Origin: Planctomycetota bacterium
GTDB taxonomy: Bacteria > Planctomycetota > UBA1135 > GCA-002748355
Length of the DNA: 41,443 nt
Direction of reading: 5' to 3'
Assembly: GCA_002685965.1 (NCBI GenBank)
Contig: NYZE01000096.1
Coordinates: 1-41,443, forward strand
Shown piece after piece: positions 1 to 8,353 of the stretch. The notes beneath the pieces were generated by a model. The model was not told the DNA's origin, did not search any database, and was given only the letters and a program-made list of their open reading frames with translations. Made by a program: the position numbers and the translations under genes. Within the stretch, counting starts at the first letter, position 1; the number at the start of each line of letters is the position of its first letter.

Positions 1-1
1 A

Positions 2-3000
2 GGCCGACTCGACGAGGCCGCGGCTCTTTGCTCGCTGTTCTTGCGGCGCTTCAAGACGGGCTACAGCCGCGTCGCCGCCGGGCATCATGGCATCGTTGCG
101 CTGATGCGCCTGGCCAGCCCGAAGCGGGCAGTTCGTCTGGGACAGCTGTGGCTGGGTGGTCGCACGCTACTGGATATGGATGAGGCATTCGGCCTCGATC
201 GCCGCATCTGGCTGACGTTGGTCCACTACGCCAGGGCCTGTCAGGCGGCCGGCGATCGGCCAGCGTTGGGACAGCTCTCCCAGCAGGTCAATGACCTGGA
301 GAAGGCGAAGGTCGACGGTTTGTGGCCATGGCGCTCGTACATCGCAGCCTACCGCAACGACATGGACGGCTACGGTGAGGCGGCAGAACGTTGGCTGAAG
401 CCGGTTTCCGCCTACGTCGCAACGCGTTCCGCGCCGCACCTAGACTTGCTGGCAGAGAGCATGGCGCCGAGGATCCGGCACGCCGAAGAGCAGGGCACAA
501 CCGCCGTTAAGGCCATGCTCGACGAGTGGCTGTCCCTCGACGCCGAGGCCGTCGCCCCCCGCCTGCGTCGTGGGCGCCTGTTGCTCGACATGAAGCAGCC
601 CGGCCTGGCGGCCCATGACTCACGCGAGCTGCTGGCAAACCCCAAAGCAGTTGACGTGCATGAGGACGCGCTGCGCCTGTTGCTGGCGGCCCGCAACCTG
701 CAGTACGCCAGTGTCGGGCTGGACGCCCAGTCGCTCTATCAAACTCTGCTTTCCAAGAAGGTCCAGGTACCCACGTCCGTCCCAGATCCGGTGCTCTACC
801 TCGGTATCGCCGAGCTTGCCATGGCGAACGAGAAGTGGGCAATGGCGATCGACAACCTACGCGAGGCATCCGAGCACTTCCGATGGTCGCGAGCCATCCT
901 ACTCAGGCGGGCGCGCAGCAATCACGCCCTCGGCCGCGAGAGCCTGCACGACATCGAGGAGATCCTCGCCGAACACCCCGACCACCTCGAAGCACGGTTG
1001 CTACAGATCCGCGCCCTCGACCAGCGCGACGACCCGGGCAAGCTGCGCTCCGCCCGAGTCGAGCTGCTGCGTCGGCATCCACAACATCCCGAGTCAGTTG
1101 CCATTCTGGTCGGACACCTGCTCGCGCGGCGGGCCTGGAAGGAAGTACTCGACGTCGCGGTGGACGTCAGCGACCGCAAGACGGCGTGGGCGCGCGCGCA
1201 GGCACACTCTGCGCTCGGCGCCCCACTCGACGCGTTGAAGGCGCTCGCACAGATCACCAAGGACGACCCCAAGTGGATCGACAGCATCGGTTTCGCGATC
1301 ACGACCGCGGCGCACGAGCGCCTCGCCGACCGCGTGCCCAACCTGTGCAAGACCTTCCTCGACGCCGATCCGGGCCCCGAGGATCTGCTGCGAATCGGCA
1401 ACACCCTCGCTGCTGCGGACTTCCACACGGAGGCCTTGCAAGTGCTACAGCCCATCGTTGCCACCAACAAGTTCGCCGACCAACGCAGCGGCGACTTTTA
1501 CGTCCGGATCGGACGCATGCAACATGGACTCGGTCGTGTCGCCGCCGCCAGAGACTCGTGGGACGCAGCGTTCCCGTTCGAAGACGGGTCGCCGGCGTTC
1601 ACGCTGCTGGCAGTTTCGTACATGACGTCCGGCCTCGAGGACGCGGCCAACGAGGTGCTGGCCCAGACCAAGCAACTCACCGGCCATCCGCTGACCCGCG
1701 CCTACGTGCACTGGCAGCGCAAGGATCGAGCTGCAGCGTTGGCGGCGATCGACGATTTCCGCACTGCGAGTCCCTCCCTTGCGCAGACGCTGCGCGTTGC
1801 GATCGACGCCGACCTCCCGGTCAGCACGAACAAGCCAGCACCGCGCATCGAGACCATCCATCGTGCGCTCGATCGACTTGTCCGGCGCGACCGATGCCAC
1901 GTTCTCGAAGCGCTACTGCTGGCTCCGGGGACAGCGTTCCAGGCGCAAGCGAGCAAGGGACTCGCCGCGATCGTCAACAACAAGGCAAAGACCGCCGGCG
2001 ATGAAGCCTGGTATCGACTGCTCGTGCGCGCGTGGCACGACGACCTGTGCGGCCGCCGCGGCAAGGCGATCGGCAACCTGCTGCAACTGGTGCACGACGC
2101 CCCGCTCAACCTCCCGGGCTACGACGAACTGATCGCCCTCACCGAGACGGATCACCCACACCTGCTGACGACGACCGACATGCTGGCGCGTTTCGTGCGG
2201 ATGATCCAATACCTGCCAAGCGACGTCTGGCCCTACACGCGGATCACGACACACTGGCTACGCGCGACCGCAGACATCCACAGCTCCGCCGGCGACTATG
2301 CGTCCGCGCGCAAGCAGCTCGAATGCGCCCGCCTCGTCGCACCGAACGATTCGGCGGCCACGCTTCTCTTGGCATCGTTGGCCCTCAAGCACGGGGACTT
2401 GCCGAGCGCGCTGCTCTACGAGATGCAACGCTACAAGTCGGTACCGAAGGAAGCGCAGGGGCCCGTTCTCGTCAGAGCGGTCGACCTGGCGTTGCAAGCC
2501 CTCGAGAAACACAAGGGCAAGAACGAAGAGGCCTCGACCAACGCACTCGTCAAAGAAGTCGTTGCCGCAGCCCGCGAGCAGTGGGGCAACGGCGAGGAAG
2601 AGACGATCGGTCGCGCCGGCATGACGGTGCTATTCTGCCGCGCCGGGGAACACGGACTCACCGACAAGGTCGCGGCACCGCGCGAGCTATTGCAGCAGGC
2701 CCTGGCGCCCTACGCGGCCGCACGCCTGACGCCGGCGCTCGACGCCAATGGAATCCGTCTCGCGTTCATCGAGCTCAGAAGGGCCGGTGGCCACAAGGAG
2801 GCCCTCGCCCTGGTCGAGCGGATTCTCACCATCGATCCATCTCTATTCGACCTCTGGGTGCTCCGCGCACAACTCGAACAACAGATGTCGCGTCCCGCCC
2901 AGGCACTGCGGTCGCTGCGTTGGATCCCACGCATCCTCCCGACTGCCAAGGCCGTCCGTAACCAGGTCGCCGTGCTACGCGCTCTTTATCCGGAGCATCA

Positions 3001-3310
3001 CATCGATGAGGCCAAGGCACTGCACGCCCTACTCGGCAAGGAGACACACGAAGCGCGCATCGCGCGAGCCACGTTGGGATTGCGATTGGAAGAAGACGAT
3101 GCGCTCCAGTCGCTAGCCGACGCATCCCCGGGTCTGGGCAAGGACGTCGACTGGCTGCGCGACCTGGCCCTGATCCTCTCGTTGAACGCTGAGCTTGCGC
3201 CCATCGAGGCACGAATGCGCGCACGCGGTGAGGACCCGTGTTTCCCCGGAGCCAACGACATCGCGGTGCAACTCGGTCACCTACTGACTCCCTCCGAACC
3301 CAAGAGGTAG
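2..3310 (+). CDS. Large TPR-repeat protein, 5' end cut by the window
   Basis: The reading frame is open from the first base to a TAG at 3308-3310. The first in-window start is a TTG at 41, but the protein pattern already looks helical before it, so the real start is probably upstream of the window. The roughly 1,100 visible residues are a long succession of amphipathic helix pairs typical of tetratricopeptide repeats, with alanine/leucine-rich 34-residue-like units throughout and no catalytic motif. No membrane segment is visible in this part; a signal peptide could lie in the missing N-terminus. It is followed 10 nt later by a GT-C membrane glycosyltransferase on the same strand, so the two are probably co-transcribed. 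TPR proteins accompany exosortase loci (PrsT-like), and TPRs are also fused to membrane mannosyltransferases in TMTC proteins. I favour a scaffold partner of the next gene, as inference only. Confidence 0.8.
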   Translation, partial: GRLDEAAALCSLFLRRFKTGYSRVAAGHHGIVALMRLASPKRAVRLGQLWLGGRTLLDMDEAFGLDRRIWLTLVHYARACQAAGDRPALGQLSQQVNDLEKAKVDGLWPWRSYIAAYRNDMDGYGEAAERWLKPVSAYVATRSAPHLDLLAESMAPRIRHAEEQGTTAVKAMLDEWLSLDAEAVAPRLRRGRLLLDMKQPGLAAHDSRELLANPKAVDVHEDALRLLLAARNLQYASVGLDAQSLYQTLLSKKVQVPTSVPDPVLYLGIAELAMANEKWAMAIDNLREASEHFRWSRAILLRRARSNHALGRESLHDIEEILAEHPDHLEARLLQIRALDQRDDPGKLRSARVELLRRHPQHPESVAILVGHLLARRAWKEVLDVAVDVSDRKTAWARAQAHSALGAPLDALKALAQITKDDPKWIDSIGFAITTAAHERLADRVPNLCKTFLDADPGPEDLLRIGNTLAAADFHTEALQVLQPIVATNKFADQRSGDFYVRIGRMQHGLGRVAAARDSWDAAFPFEDGSPAFTLLAVSYMTSGLEDAANEVLAQTKQLTGHPLTRAYVHWQRKDRAAALAAIDDFRTASPSLAQTLRVAIDADLPVSTNKPAPRIETIHRALDRLVRRDRCHVLEALLLAPGTAFQAQASKGLAAIVNNKAKTAGDEAWYRLLVRAWHDDLCGRRGKAIGNLLQLVHDAPLNLPGYDELIALTETDHPHLLTTTDMLARFVRMIQYLPSDVWPYTRITTHWLRATADIHSSAGDYASARKQLECARLVAPNDSAATLLLASLALKHGDLPSALLYEMQRYKSVPKEAQGPVLVRAVDLALQALEKHKGKNEEASTNALVKEVVAAAREQWGNGEEETIGRAGMTVLFCRAGEHGLTDKVAAPRELLQQALAPYAAARLTPALDANGIRLAFIELRRAGGHKEALALVERILTIDPSLFDLWVLRAQLEQQMSRPAQALRSLRWIPRILPTAKAVRNQVAVLRALYPEHHIDEAKALHALLGKETHEARIARATLGLRLEEDDALQSLADASPGLGKDVDWLRDLALILSLNAELAPIEARMRARGEDPCFPGANDIAVQLGHLLTPSEPKR

Positions 3311-3320
3311 AGGGACGACG

Positions 3321-4835
3321 GTGCGGCTCCATGAGCTCCAGCCGGCAGTGCGCGCGACACTGCGAGCTCCTGGACGATTGCTTGCCGTGGTCGTGCTGCT
3401 GCCCATCCTGGTCGCGATCGCCGTGTCCTCGTTGCAGGGCTTCGGCGCGCCACTCGGAGACGACTGGATCTTCTTCTCGCACTTCGACAAGATCAGCCTC
3501 TGGGCCGGCAACCCCGACCACCACAACTCGGCGCTGCTCACCAACACGGCCGCCGCCGACGGGCTGCGCTTCCGGCCGTTCGCCTACGCACACATGTGGC
3601 TGGAGCGGCAGGTGTGGCCTGACTTCGCGTTCAATCGCTGGGTCGGGGTGCTCTATCTCGGCCTGACCGGTTCCGCGCTCGGTTTGCTACTCCTCGCCAT
3701 CAAGGCCCCCTTCGGCCGCGCGCTCGCCGCCGCGCTGGTGTTGATCGCACATCCGGCTCAATCGGAAGTCTACGGCTGGGCTTCGGCACGGATCGACACG
3801 ATGGCAGCCTGCTACGGCCTGTTCGGGTTGTGGCTCGTCGTACGTGGCAACCTCGTCCTCAGCACGATTGCCTTCCTGCTAGCGTTCACGAGCAAGGAGT
3901 CGGCTTACCCACTCGTGCTCGTCGCCGCCGCCTTCGGCTTTCTCGCCGATATGGGCTGGCGCAGCGCCGTCGCGCGTGCCATGCCCGCCGTGATCGCGCT
4001 CGGCCTCACTGCCGCGCTCAAGCTGGGACTCACCGGAACGCTCATCGCCGAGTCGTGGAAGGCCGGCGTCGTCGAAGTTCCGTTGCTCGAGCGGATCACC
4101 GGCTACCTGTCCCTCCTCAACCCGCTGTTACTACAGCCAACGTCGAGCGAAAGTCACTCACGCATGGCTGCCTTCTTCGGCTTGACGTTCACGGCCTTGA
4201 TTGTCCTGAGCTTGTTGCTGCCCCTCTTGGGCTCTAGCGTCCATCGACGATCCTTCAACGACCCAGCTGAGCGCGCGCGACGAGAGTCCGGATCCACGCT
4301 CTTCCTCGGCATCGGCCTGGTAATGACGGTCCTCGTGACCTTCGGTGTCCCCGCCAACGCCAACTTCGACGGCGGCCGCGTCTGGTTCCTACCCTGCGCC
4401 TTTCTCTTCGGCCTGATCGCCTGCTCGGGACGACCGTTGCCATTGTGGATCGCGCTCGTGCCGGGCCTGGTCTTGTTGCACGGCAATCTGGAACCGTATC
4501 GTGAGGCCGACCGCCGGATGCAGATCGTGCTCGACCGCGTGCACGTCGAAGTGGCCAAACCCGATACCGCAGTGCGCTGCATCGGGCTCGAGAGCAAGCG
4601 CGGCCCGGTGCCGCTGTTCTTCCTCATGACCAATCTGTTTCACGAGACGCTGCCGGAAGAAAAGCTCCGACCGCGCAAGCCCGGCAAGTACCCGGCGGTG
4701 TTCTTGACCCGCGACGACCAGCGCGACATCGATGACGCGCCGTGGCGAGAGGACATGCGACGTCAGGGGTATCGGATCGCTGACTTTGGCTGGGATCCCA
4801 GGAACGGCCAGATCCACCAACTGCCCGCGAAGTAG
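3321..4835 (+). CDS. GT-C / TMTC-like multi-pass membrane glycosyltransferase
   Basis: 504 aa with a GTG start preceded by AGAGGGA about 6 nt upstream. Residues 20-38 form a first membrane segment, followed by an extracytoplasmic loop carrying an acidic pair in GDDW (residues 46-49), as in the first loop of GT-C enzymes. About ten membrane helices follow up to roughly residue 390, then a soluble tail of about 110 residues. The segment beginning HPAQSEVYGW and continuing with ARIDTMAA, plus the later SKES in a membrane segment, resembles the conserved core of TMTC O-mannosyltransferases. Such enzymes use a lipid-linked sugar donor on the outer membrane face. The TPRs that TMTC proteins carry at their C-terminus are absent here, but a TPR gene lies immediately upstream. 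It converges on the exosortase locus and may modify proteins or glycans exported by it. Acceptor and sugar cannot be told from sequence. Confidence 0.65.
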   Translation: MRLHELQPAVRATLRAPGRLLAVVVLLPILVAIAVSSLQGFGAPLGDDWIFFSHFDKISLWAGNPDHHNSALLTNTAAADGLRFRPFAYAHMWLERQVWPDFAFNRWVGVLYLGLTGSALGLLLLAIKAPFGRALAAALVLIAHPAQSEVYGWASARIDTMAACYGLFGLWLVVRGNLVLSTIAFLLAFTSKESAYPLVLVAAAFGFLADMGWRSAVARAMPAVIALGLTAALKLGLTGTLIAESWKAGVVEVPLLERITGYLSLLNPLLLQPTSSESHSRMAAFFGLTFTALIVLSLLLPLLGSSVHRRSFNDPAERARRESGSTLFLGIGLVMTVLVTFGVPANANFDGGRVWFLPCAFLFGLIACSGRPLPLWIALVPGLVLLHGNLEPYREADRRMQIVLDRVHVEVAKPDTAVRCIGLESKRGPVPLFFLMTNLFHETLPEEKLRPRKPGKYPAVFLTRDDQRDIDDAPWREDMRRQGYRIADFGWDPRNGQIHQLPAK

Positions 4836-4836
4836 C

Positions 4837-4859
4837 GACAGTGCCGTGCGGCACGTGTC
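4837..4859. terminator. Hairpin in the 22-nt gap between convergent genes
   Basis: GACA-GTGCC (4837-4845), loop GTGC, then GGCAC, a bulged G and TGTC (4850-4859) form a 9-bp stem with one bulge. It fills the gap between the TAG of the membrane glycosyltransferase (4835) and the stop of the deacetylase (4858-4860). The location suits a bidirectional terminator for the two converging transcripts. There is no U-tract on either side, so it is not a textbook intrinsic terminator. Confidence 0.4.
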
Positions 4860-5712
4860 AGCCCTCGTAAGCTTCCTGCACCGCAGCCAACGTCCCGAAG
4901 CGATGTCGCTCCAGGAGGTAACGCAGCTTGCGCTCGGTGCGAGCCAGGTGCACATAGTGCCGAAAGCCCTTGAGCCCCCCGATCGGCATGCGCGGCTGCT
5001 CCGGATCAACCTCCCACGGGTGCAGATAGATGCACGAGGGTTCGTTACGCGCTTCGCGGGTGCGCAGTCCGCGCGACACCCACGCGGCCGGGAACAAACG
5101 TAAGTAGCCGCCGCCGCCGAGTGGCAGGCACCGGCCGAGCGCGCGTATGACGAGCGGCGGCAGCTCGAACAGCTGGCGCCCGGGCACGGGCTCGAGTATG
5201 TGCGGTCCCGTCGGCAGGTCAGACCTACGGTAGCTCGGGTGGCGAGCAGGATGGATCGACGAGTCACGCTCGATGCCGGCCTCCACGAGCGCAGGTAGCG
5301 CCCACGGCGTGTCGTTGGTGATCGACCAGGTACACGCGCGAAACGCGAGGATCGGTGCCCCGGCCAGCGGCTCGAGCACCTCGTTCGTGCGGGTGAGTTC
5401 CGCGCGAAACGCCGCTTCGCCGAGTTCCGGCAATAGCTGGTGATCCCAACCGTGCGATCCGACCTCGTGGCCGCGCGCAGCAATGTCGCGGATCAGGTCG
5501 GGGGCGCGCTCCGCGATCCAACCAAGACAGAAGAACGTCGCCTTCACCTCGAACTCGTCGAGCAGATCTAGCAGCCTGCGAGTCGAGGCCGGGCAACGTA
5601 GCTCGTACTGGTCCCACGTATCACGCGGGCACGCCTGCCGCAGGTTGAGTACCTGAAACCAATCCTCGACGTCGATGGTCAACGCGTGTGTGGTCGTTGC
5701 CGCACGTGTCAT
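4858..5712 (-). CDS. Exosortase-A-system polysaccharide deacetylase, NodB + DUF3473 type
   Basis: 284 aa. The N-terminal NodB-type domain has TIDVEDW (D14, D17) as the catalytic/metal aspartate motif and SHGWDH (H87, H91) as the metal-binding histidines. A third motif contains R125 in FRACTWS, where most relatives have a proline in place of the cysteine. The C-terminal third contains LHPWEVDPEQPR, the signature I associate with DUF3473 in the TIGR03006 family found beside XrtA. No signal peptide is seen, so it should act in the cytoplasm on lipid-linked or nascent glycan by removing N-acetyl groups. The ATG start overlaps the stop of the upstream exosortase gene as ATGA (5709-5712), implying translational coupling. 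It is the last gene of the polysaccharide block. The family call is firm; the substrate is unknown. Confidence 0.9.
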   Translation of the reverse strand: MTRAATTTHALTIDVEDWFQVLNLRQACPRDTWDQYELRCPASTRRLLDLLDEFEVKATFFCLGWIAERAPDLIRDIAARGHEVGSHGWDHQLLPELGEAAFRAELTRTNEVLEPLAGAPILAFRACTWSITNDTPWALPALVEAGIERDSSIHPARHPSYRRSDLPTGPHILEPVPGRQLFELPPLVIRALGRCLPLGGGGYLRLFPAAWVSRGLRTREARNEPSCIYLHPWEVDPEQPRMPIGGLKGFRHYVHLARTERKLRYLLERHRFGTLAAVQEAYEG

Positions 5713-7187
5713 GATTTGATCAGCTTCGCCATCGCCGGCAGGAACTCGCCCAGAAACGTCGCCACCAGACGCTCGGCGGCAACACGCTGCGAGCCTTCAA
5801 TCGGCACATCGACCCGCAACATGAAGCCGCGCGTGTCGCGGCGAAACAGGGCTTTTGGGACATTGCGGATGAAGAAGCCCGGAAAGGACGGGGTCACGAA
5901 GTCGACCCCGCCGAAGGCGTAGCCAACGAGCCAGCGACGACCCTTGCGCGACACCTCAAGCAGCGTCAGCTCGGCTCGCTTCCCGTCGACCTCCAGGCTG
6001 CGCACCTCGCGCGCATCAATCTCCATGCCACTCGAGATCAGGCACACTTCGGGTGGATGCAGCGATTTCCACTTACGGCCCTGGAATATCACGGTGAGCA
6101 CGGCCCGCCGGTCGCTCGTCCTGTTGCGATAGGTACGCCAACACACGTCGCGGGACCCGAGCAGGCCGTACCATCGCTCCGGCAACTCGTGATCCGCGGT
6201 CGCGCTGAAGCCCGCTGTCACGCGCGGCACGCCGTGCGCAAAGCGCACTGGGTCCTCCGCCGGCGTCCAGATCGCGAGCAAGAGCGCCGGAGCACCGAGC
6301 GCACCGACCAGCAGCGACGGTAGCCGCGGCAGCTTCTTCACACTGACGCCTCCCTCACCCACCGCCACGCTGGCCTCGTCCCGTCCTGGCAGCACCAGGT
6401 CCAGTGCGAGCAGGATGCCAATGGCAACGAGGTAGAGCAGATAGCCGGACACGTCGTGAGCGATGCCGCTCGCGAAGGTCACGCCTTTCCACTTGGCCAG
6501 CGCGGCGAGCGTCGTGATGCGCGCAACGTTGGCAACGAGCGCGATCGGGACCGCGAGCGCAATAAAGACGACGCGCCCGAGCGGACGTCGCGGCGTCAGG
6601 AAGAACGCGTAGATCCAGCCGAGCGCAACGAGGGCAATCAGTGAGCGCAGGCCCGAACACGCATCGCCGACGACGAGCGGCGCATCGCCACCGAAGTGAA
6701 CGTTGGCGCCATCCTGACTCAGTCCGAGCCCGACGAGGTTGCCCATGGCGACGGAGGCTGCCGTCGCCATGTGCTTCATTTCATAGGCAATCCGGCCACT
6801 GACGAAGATGGGCAGCGGGACAGCGAAGATCAGGCACGCGATGGCCGGAGCGTGTATTGCGAAGCGTCGCCGACCTTCCATGGCCCACAAGAGGCACAAC
6901 AGCGCCGGCACGAACACGACACCCGACAGCCCATCGACCATCAACGCCTGACCTGCCACGTGCACGAGCATGCACAGTGCCAGCGGCACCACCGCCCAAC
7001 CCGACGGCTGGCGCGCGACCGCTGCGGCCCGTTGACGCCTGGCCCAAACGAACCACAGTGCAGCCACCAGGAGTAGCGGTCCATGGTCGTAGTAGCCGTT
7101 GTCGATCCACCAACCCTGCCACGTCCAGACCAAGGTCGGAGAGAACGCGACCAGAAACACGCCGAGCGTCAACAGCCAGAAGATCAA
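5709..7187 (-). CDS. xrtA: Exosortase (XrtA/EpsH type) fused to an EpsI domain
   Basis: 492 aa. Residues 1-265 form a multi-pass membrane domain of about eight helices with the exosortase triad visible: C177 in GDACSGLR, R223 in VANVARIT and H244 in IAHDVSGY. Exosortases cut PEP-CTERM-like sorting signals and probably transfer the protein to a surface glycan or lipid. After a linker with one more membrane helix (about 290-308), residues 320-492 form an EpsI (DUF3485) domain with the hallmark HPPEVC (H377, C382). EpsI is a separate gene in many loci, so this is a natural fusion. The start is TTG at 7187, overlapping the upstream glycosyltransferase stop as TTGA; no ATG fits better. No PEP-CTERM protein is encoded in the window. 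The XrtA subtype is inferred mainly from the company of deacetylase, amidotransferase, ligase, chain-length and export genes. Confidence 0.9.
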   Translation of the reverse strand: MIFWLLTLGVFLVAFSPTLVWTWQGWWIDNGYYDHGPLLLVAALWFVWARRQRAAAVARQPSGWAVVPLALCMLVHVAGQALMVDGLSGVVFVPALLCLLWAMEGRRRFAIHAPAIACLIFAVPLPIFVSGRIAYEMKHMATAASVAMGNLVGLGLSQDGANVHFGGDAPLVVGDACSGLRSLIALVALGWIYAFFLTPRRPLGRVVFIALAVPIALVANVARITTLAALAKWKGVTFASGIAHDVSGYLLYLVAIGILLALDLVLPGRDEASVAVGEGGVSVKKLPRLPSLLVGALGAPALLLAIWTPAEDPVRFAHGVPRVTAGFSATADHELPERWYGLLGSRDVCWRTYRNRTSDRRAVLTVIFQGRKWKSLHPPEVCLISSGMEIDAREVRSLEVDGKRAELTLLEVSRKGRRWLVGYAFGGVDFVTPSFPGFFIRNVPKALFRRDTRGFMLRVDVPIEGSQRVAAERLVATFLGEFLPAMAKLIKS

Positions 7188-8353
7188 CGTCGCACCTCGT
7201 CGAGTTCTCTGAGCACGCGGCGGGCATTCGCGTCCCAGGTCAGGTCGAGATCGTTGAGGTGCGCGCGCCCGGCCGCGCCGATGCGGGCTGCCTCAGGTGC
7301 ATCCGCCAGCAGGTCGCCGAGTCGACCACTGACTGCTTCCACCGAATCTGGAGTGAACAAAAGCGCGTGCTCGCCGTCCGTCACCGTCTCGCGCAGGTTT
7401 GGCTGGTCCGGGGCCAGCGTCGGCACTCCCGCGGCAAGCGAGTCGTAGAGCTTCAGCGGCGAGGCATAGGCGTTCATGGCCGGAATGATCGCAGCGTTCA
7501 GACTGGCCACCCAGTGCGGAATGTCCTTCCGCGCCACTGCTCCGGTCACCGCAAAGCGCTGCTGCAGGCCGAGCCGCTCGGCTTGCATGCGGAGATCGTC
7601 GACCGCGGGACCGTCCCCAATCACGAGCAGGCAGGGTCGGCGCGCTTCCGGCTGCGCCGCGACCGCTGCGAGGGCCAGATCGAGACGATGCCACGGTCGC
7701 GGGAACCCGACGAAGCCGAGCACGAAGGCATCCTCGGGCCAACCGAAGGGCGCGAGGATCTGTCGGCGCGGGTCGACGCCGCCGACCGCGTCGAACGCGG
7801 CAAGATCCGCGCCGTTCGGCATCACGACAATGCGCTCGGCGTGTGCCCCCAGACCCTCGACCATCTCGGCCAGCACCTGCGTCACAACGAAGACGCGGTC
7901 CGCGGCAGCGAACACCTCACGCTCGGTGCGGCGTGCCAGCGCCGGGAAGCGCAGCAAACCGAGCTGCTGCATCTCGTCGACCATCGGCGAGTTGACTTCC
8001 AGGAAGAAGGGGAGTCCCAGCCCACGCGCAGCGAGCATTCCGGCGCGGCAGTGCAGGGCGTGTCGCTCATAGATCAAATCGGGTTGCAGCTGGCGCGCCG
8101 CGCCCAGCAACAGTTTGCGCCCAGTGCGACTGTAGAGGCGCTCCAGAACCTCGACCGCCATGCGCGGCAGCGACAACTTGCGCAGCAGCGACGTCGATCG
8201 GTTGCCCAGGGCACCTGGGGCTGCGTGCTTTACGAGCGCCACCTCGCGCACGTCGGCGCCGGCGCGCAACAAGGCCCCGAGCATCTCCAAGATGTGCACC
8301 GCCTGACCATCGAAGGCCCTCGTCCGGTGGTGATAGAGAATGCGCGCGCTCAC
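7184..8353 (-). CDS. GT4-family glycosyltransferase
   Basis: 389 aa from a GTG at 8353 that overlaps the stop of the preceding glycosyltransferase as GTGA (8350-8353). The frame is open further upstream, but that stretch is arginine-rich out-of-frame noise over the neighbouring gene. It has two Rossmann-like domains: the N-terminal acceptor half ends near the NGAD motif at 180-183, and the C-terminal donor half begins FVGFPRPWHR. GDGP (247-250) and SPLKLYDSLAAG (298-309) form the nucleotide-sugar site; D304 stands where most relatives have glutamate. No membrane segment is seen, so it acts at the cytoplasmic face, adding a sugar to the growing repeat unit. The donor sugar is unknown. It sits between another GT4 gene and the exosortase. 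Confidence 0.85.
   Translation of the reverse strand: MSARILYHHRTRAFDGQAVHILEMLGALLRAGADVREVALVKHAAPGALGNRSTSLLRKLSLPRMAVEVLERLYSRTGRKLLLGAARQLQPDLIYERHALHCRAGMLAARGLGLPFFLEVNSPMVDEMQQLGLLRFPALARRTEREVFAAADRVFVVTQVLAEMVEGLGAHAERIVVMPNGADLAAFDAVGGVDPRRQILAPFGWPEDAFVLGFVGFPRPWHRLDLALAAVAAQPEARRPCLLVIGDGPAVDDLRMQAERLGLQQRFAVTGAVARKDIPHWVASLNAAIIPAMNAYASPLKLYDSLAAGVPTLAPDQPNLRETVTDGEHALLFTPDSVEAVSGRLGDLLADAPEAARIGAAGRAHLNDLDLTWDANARRVLRELDEVRR

Noticed and set aside
835-2004. A 389-codon plus-strand frame inside the TPR gene
   Set aside because: Arg/Pro-rich translation in another frame of a clearly coding region.
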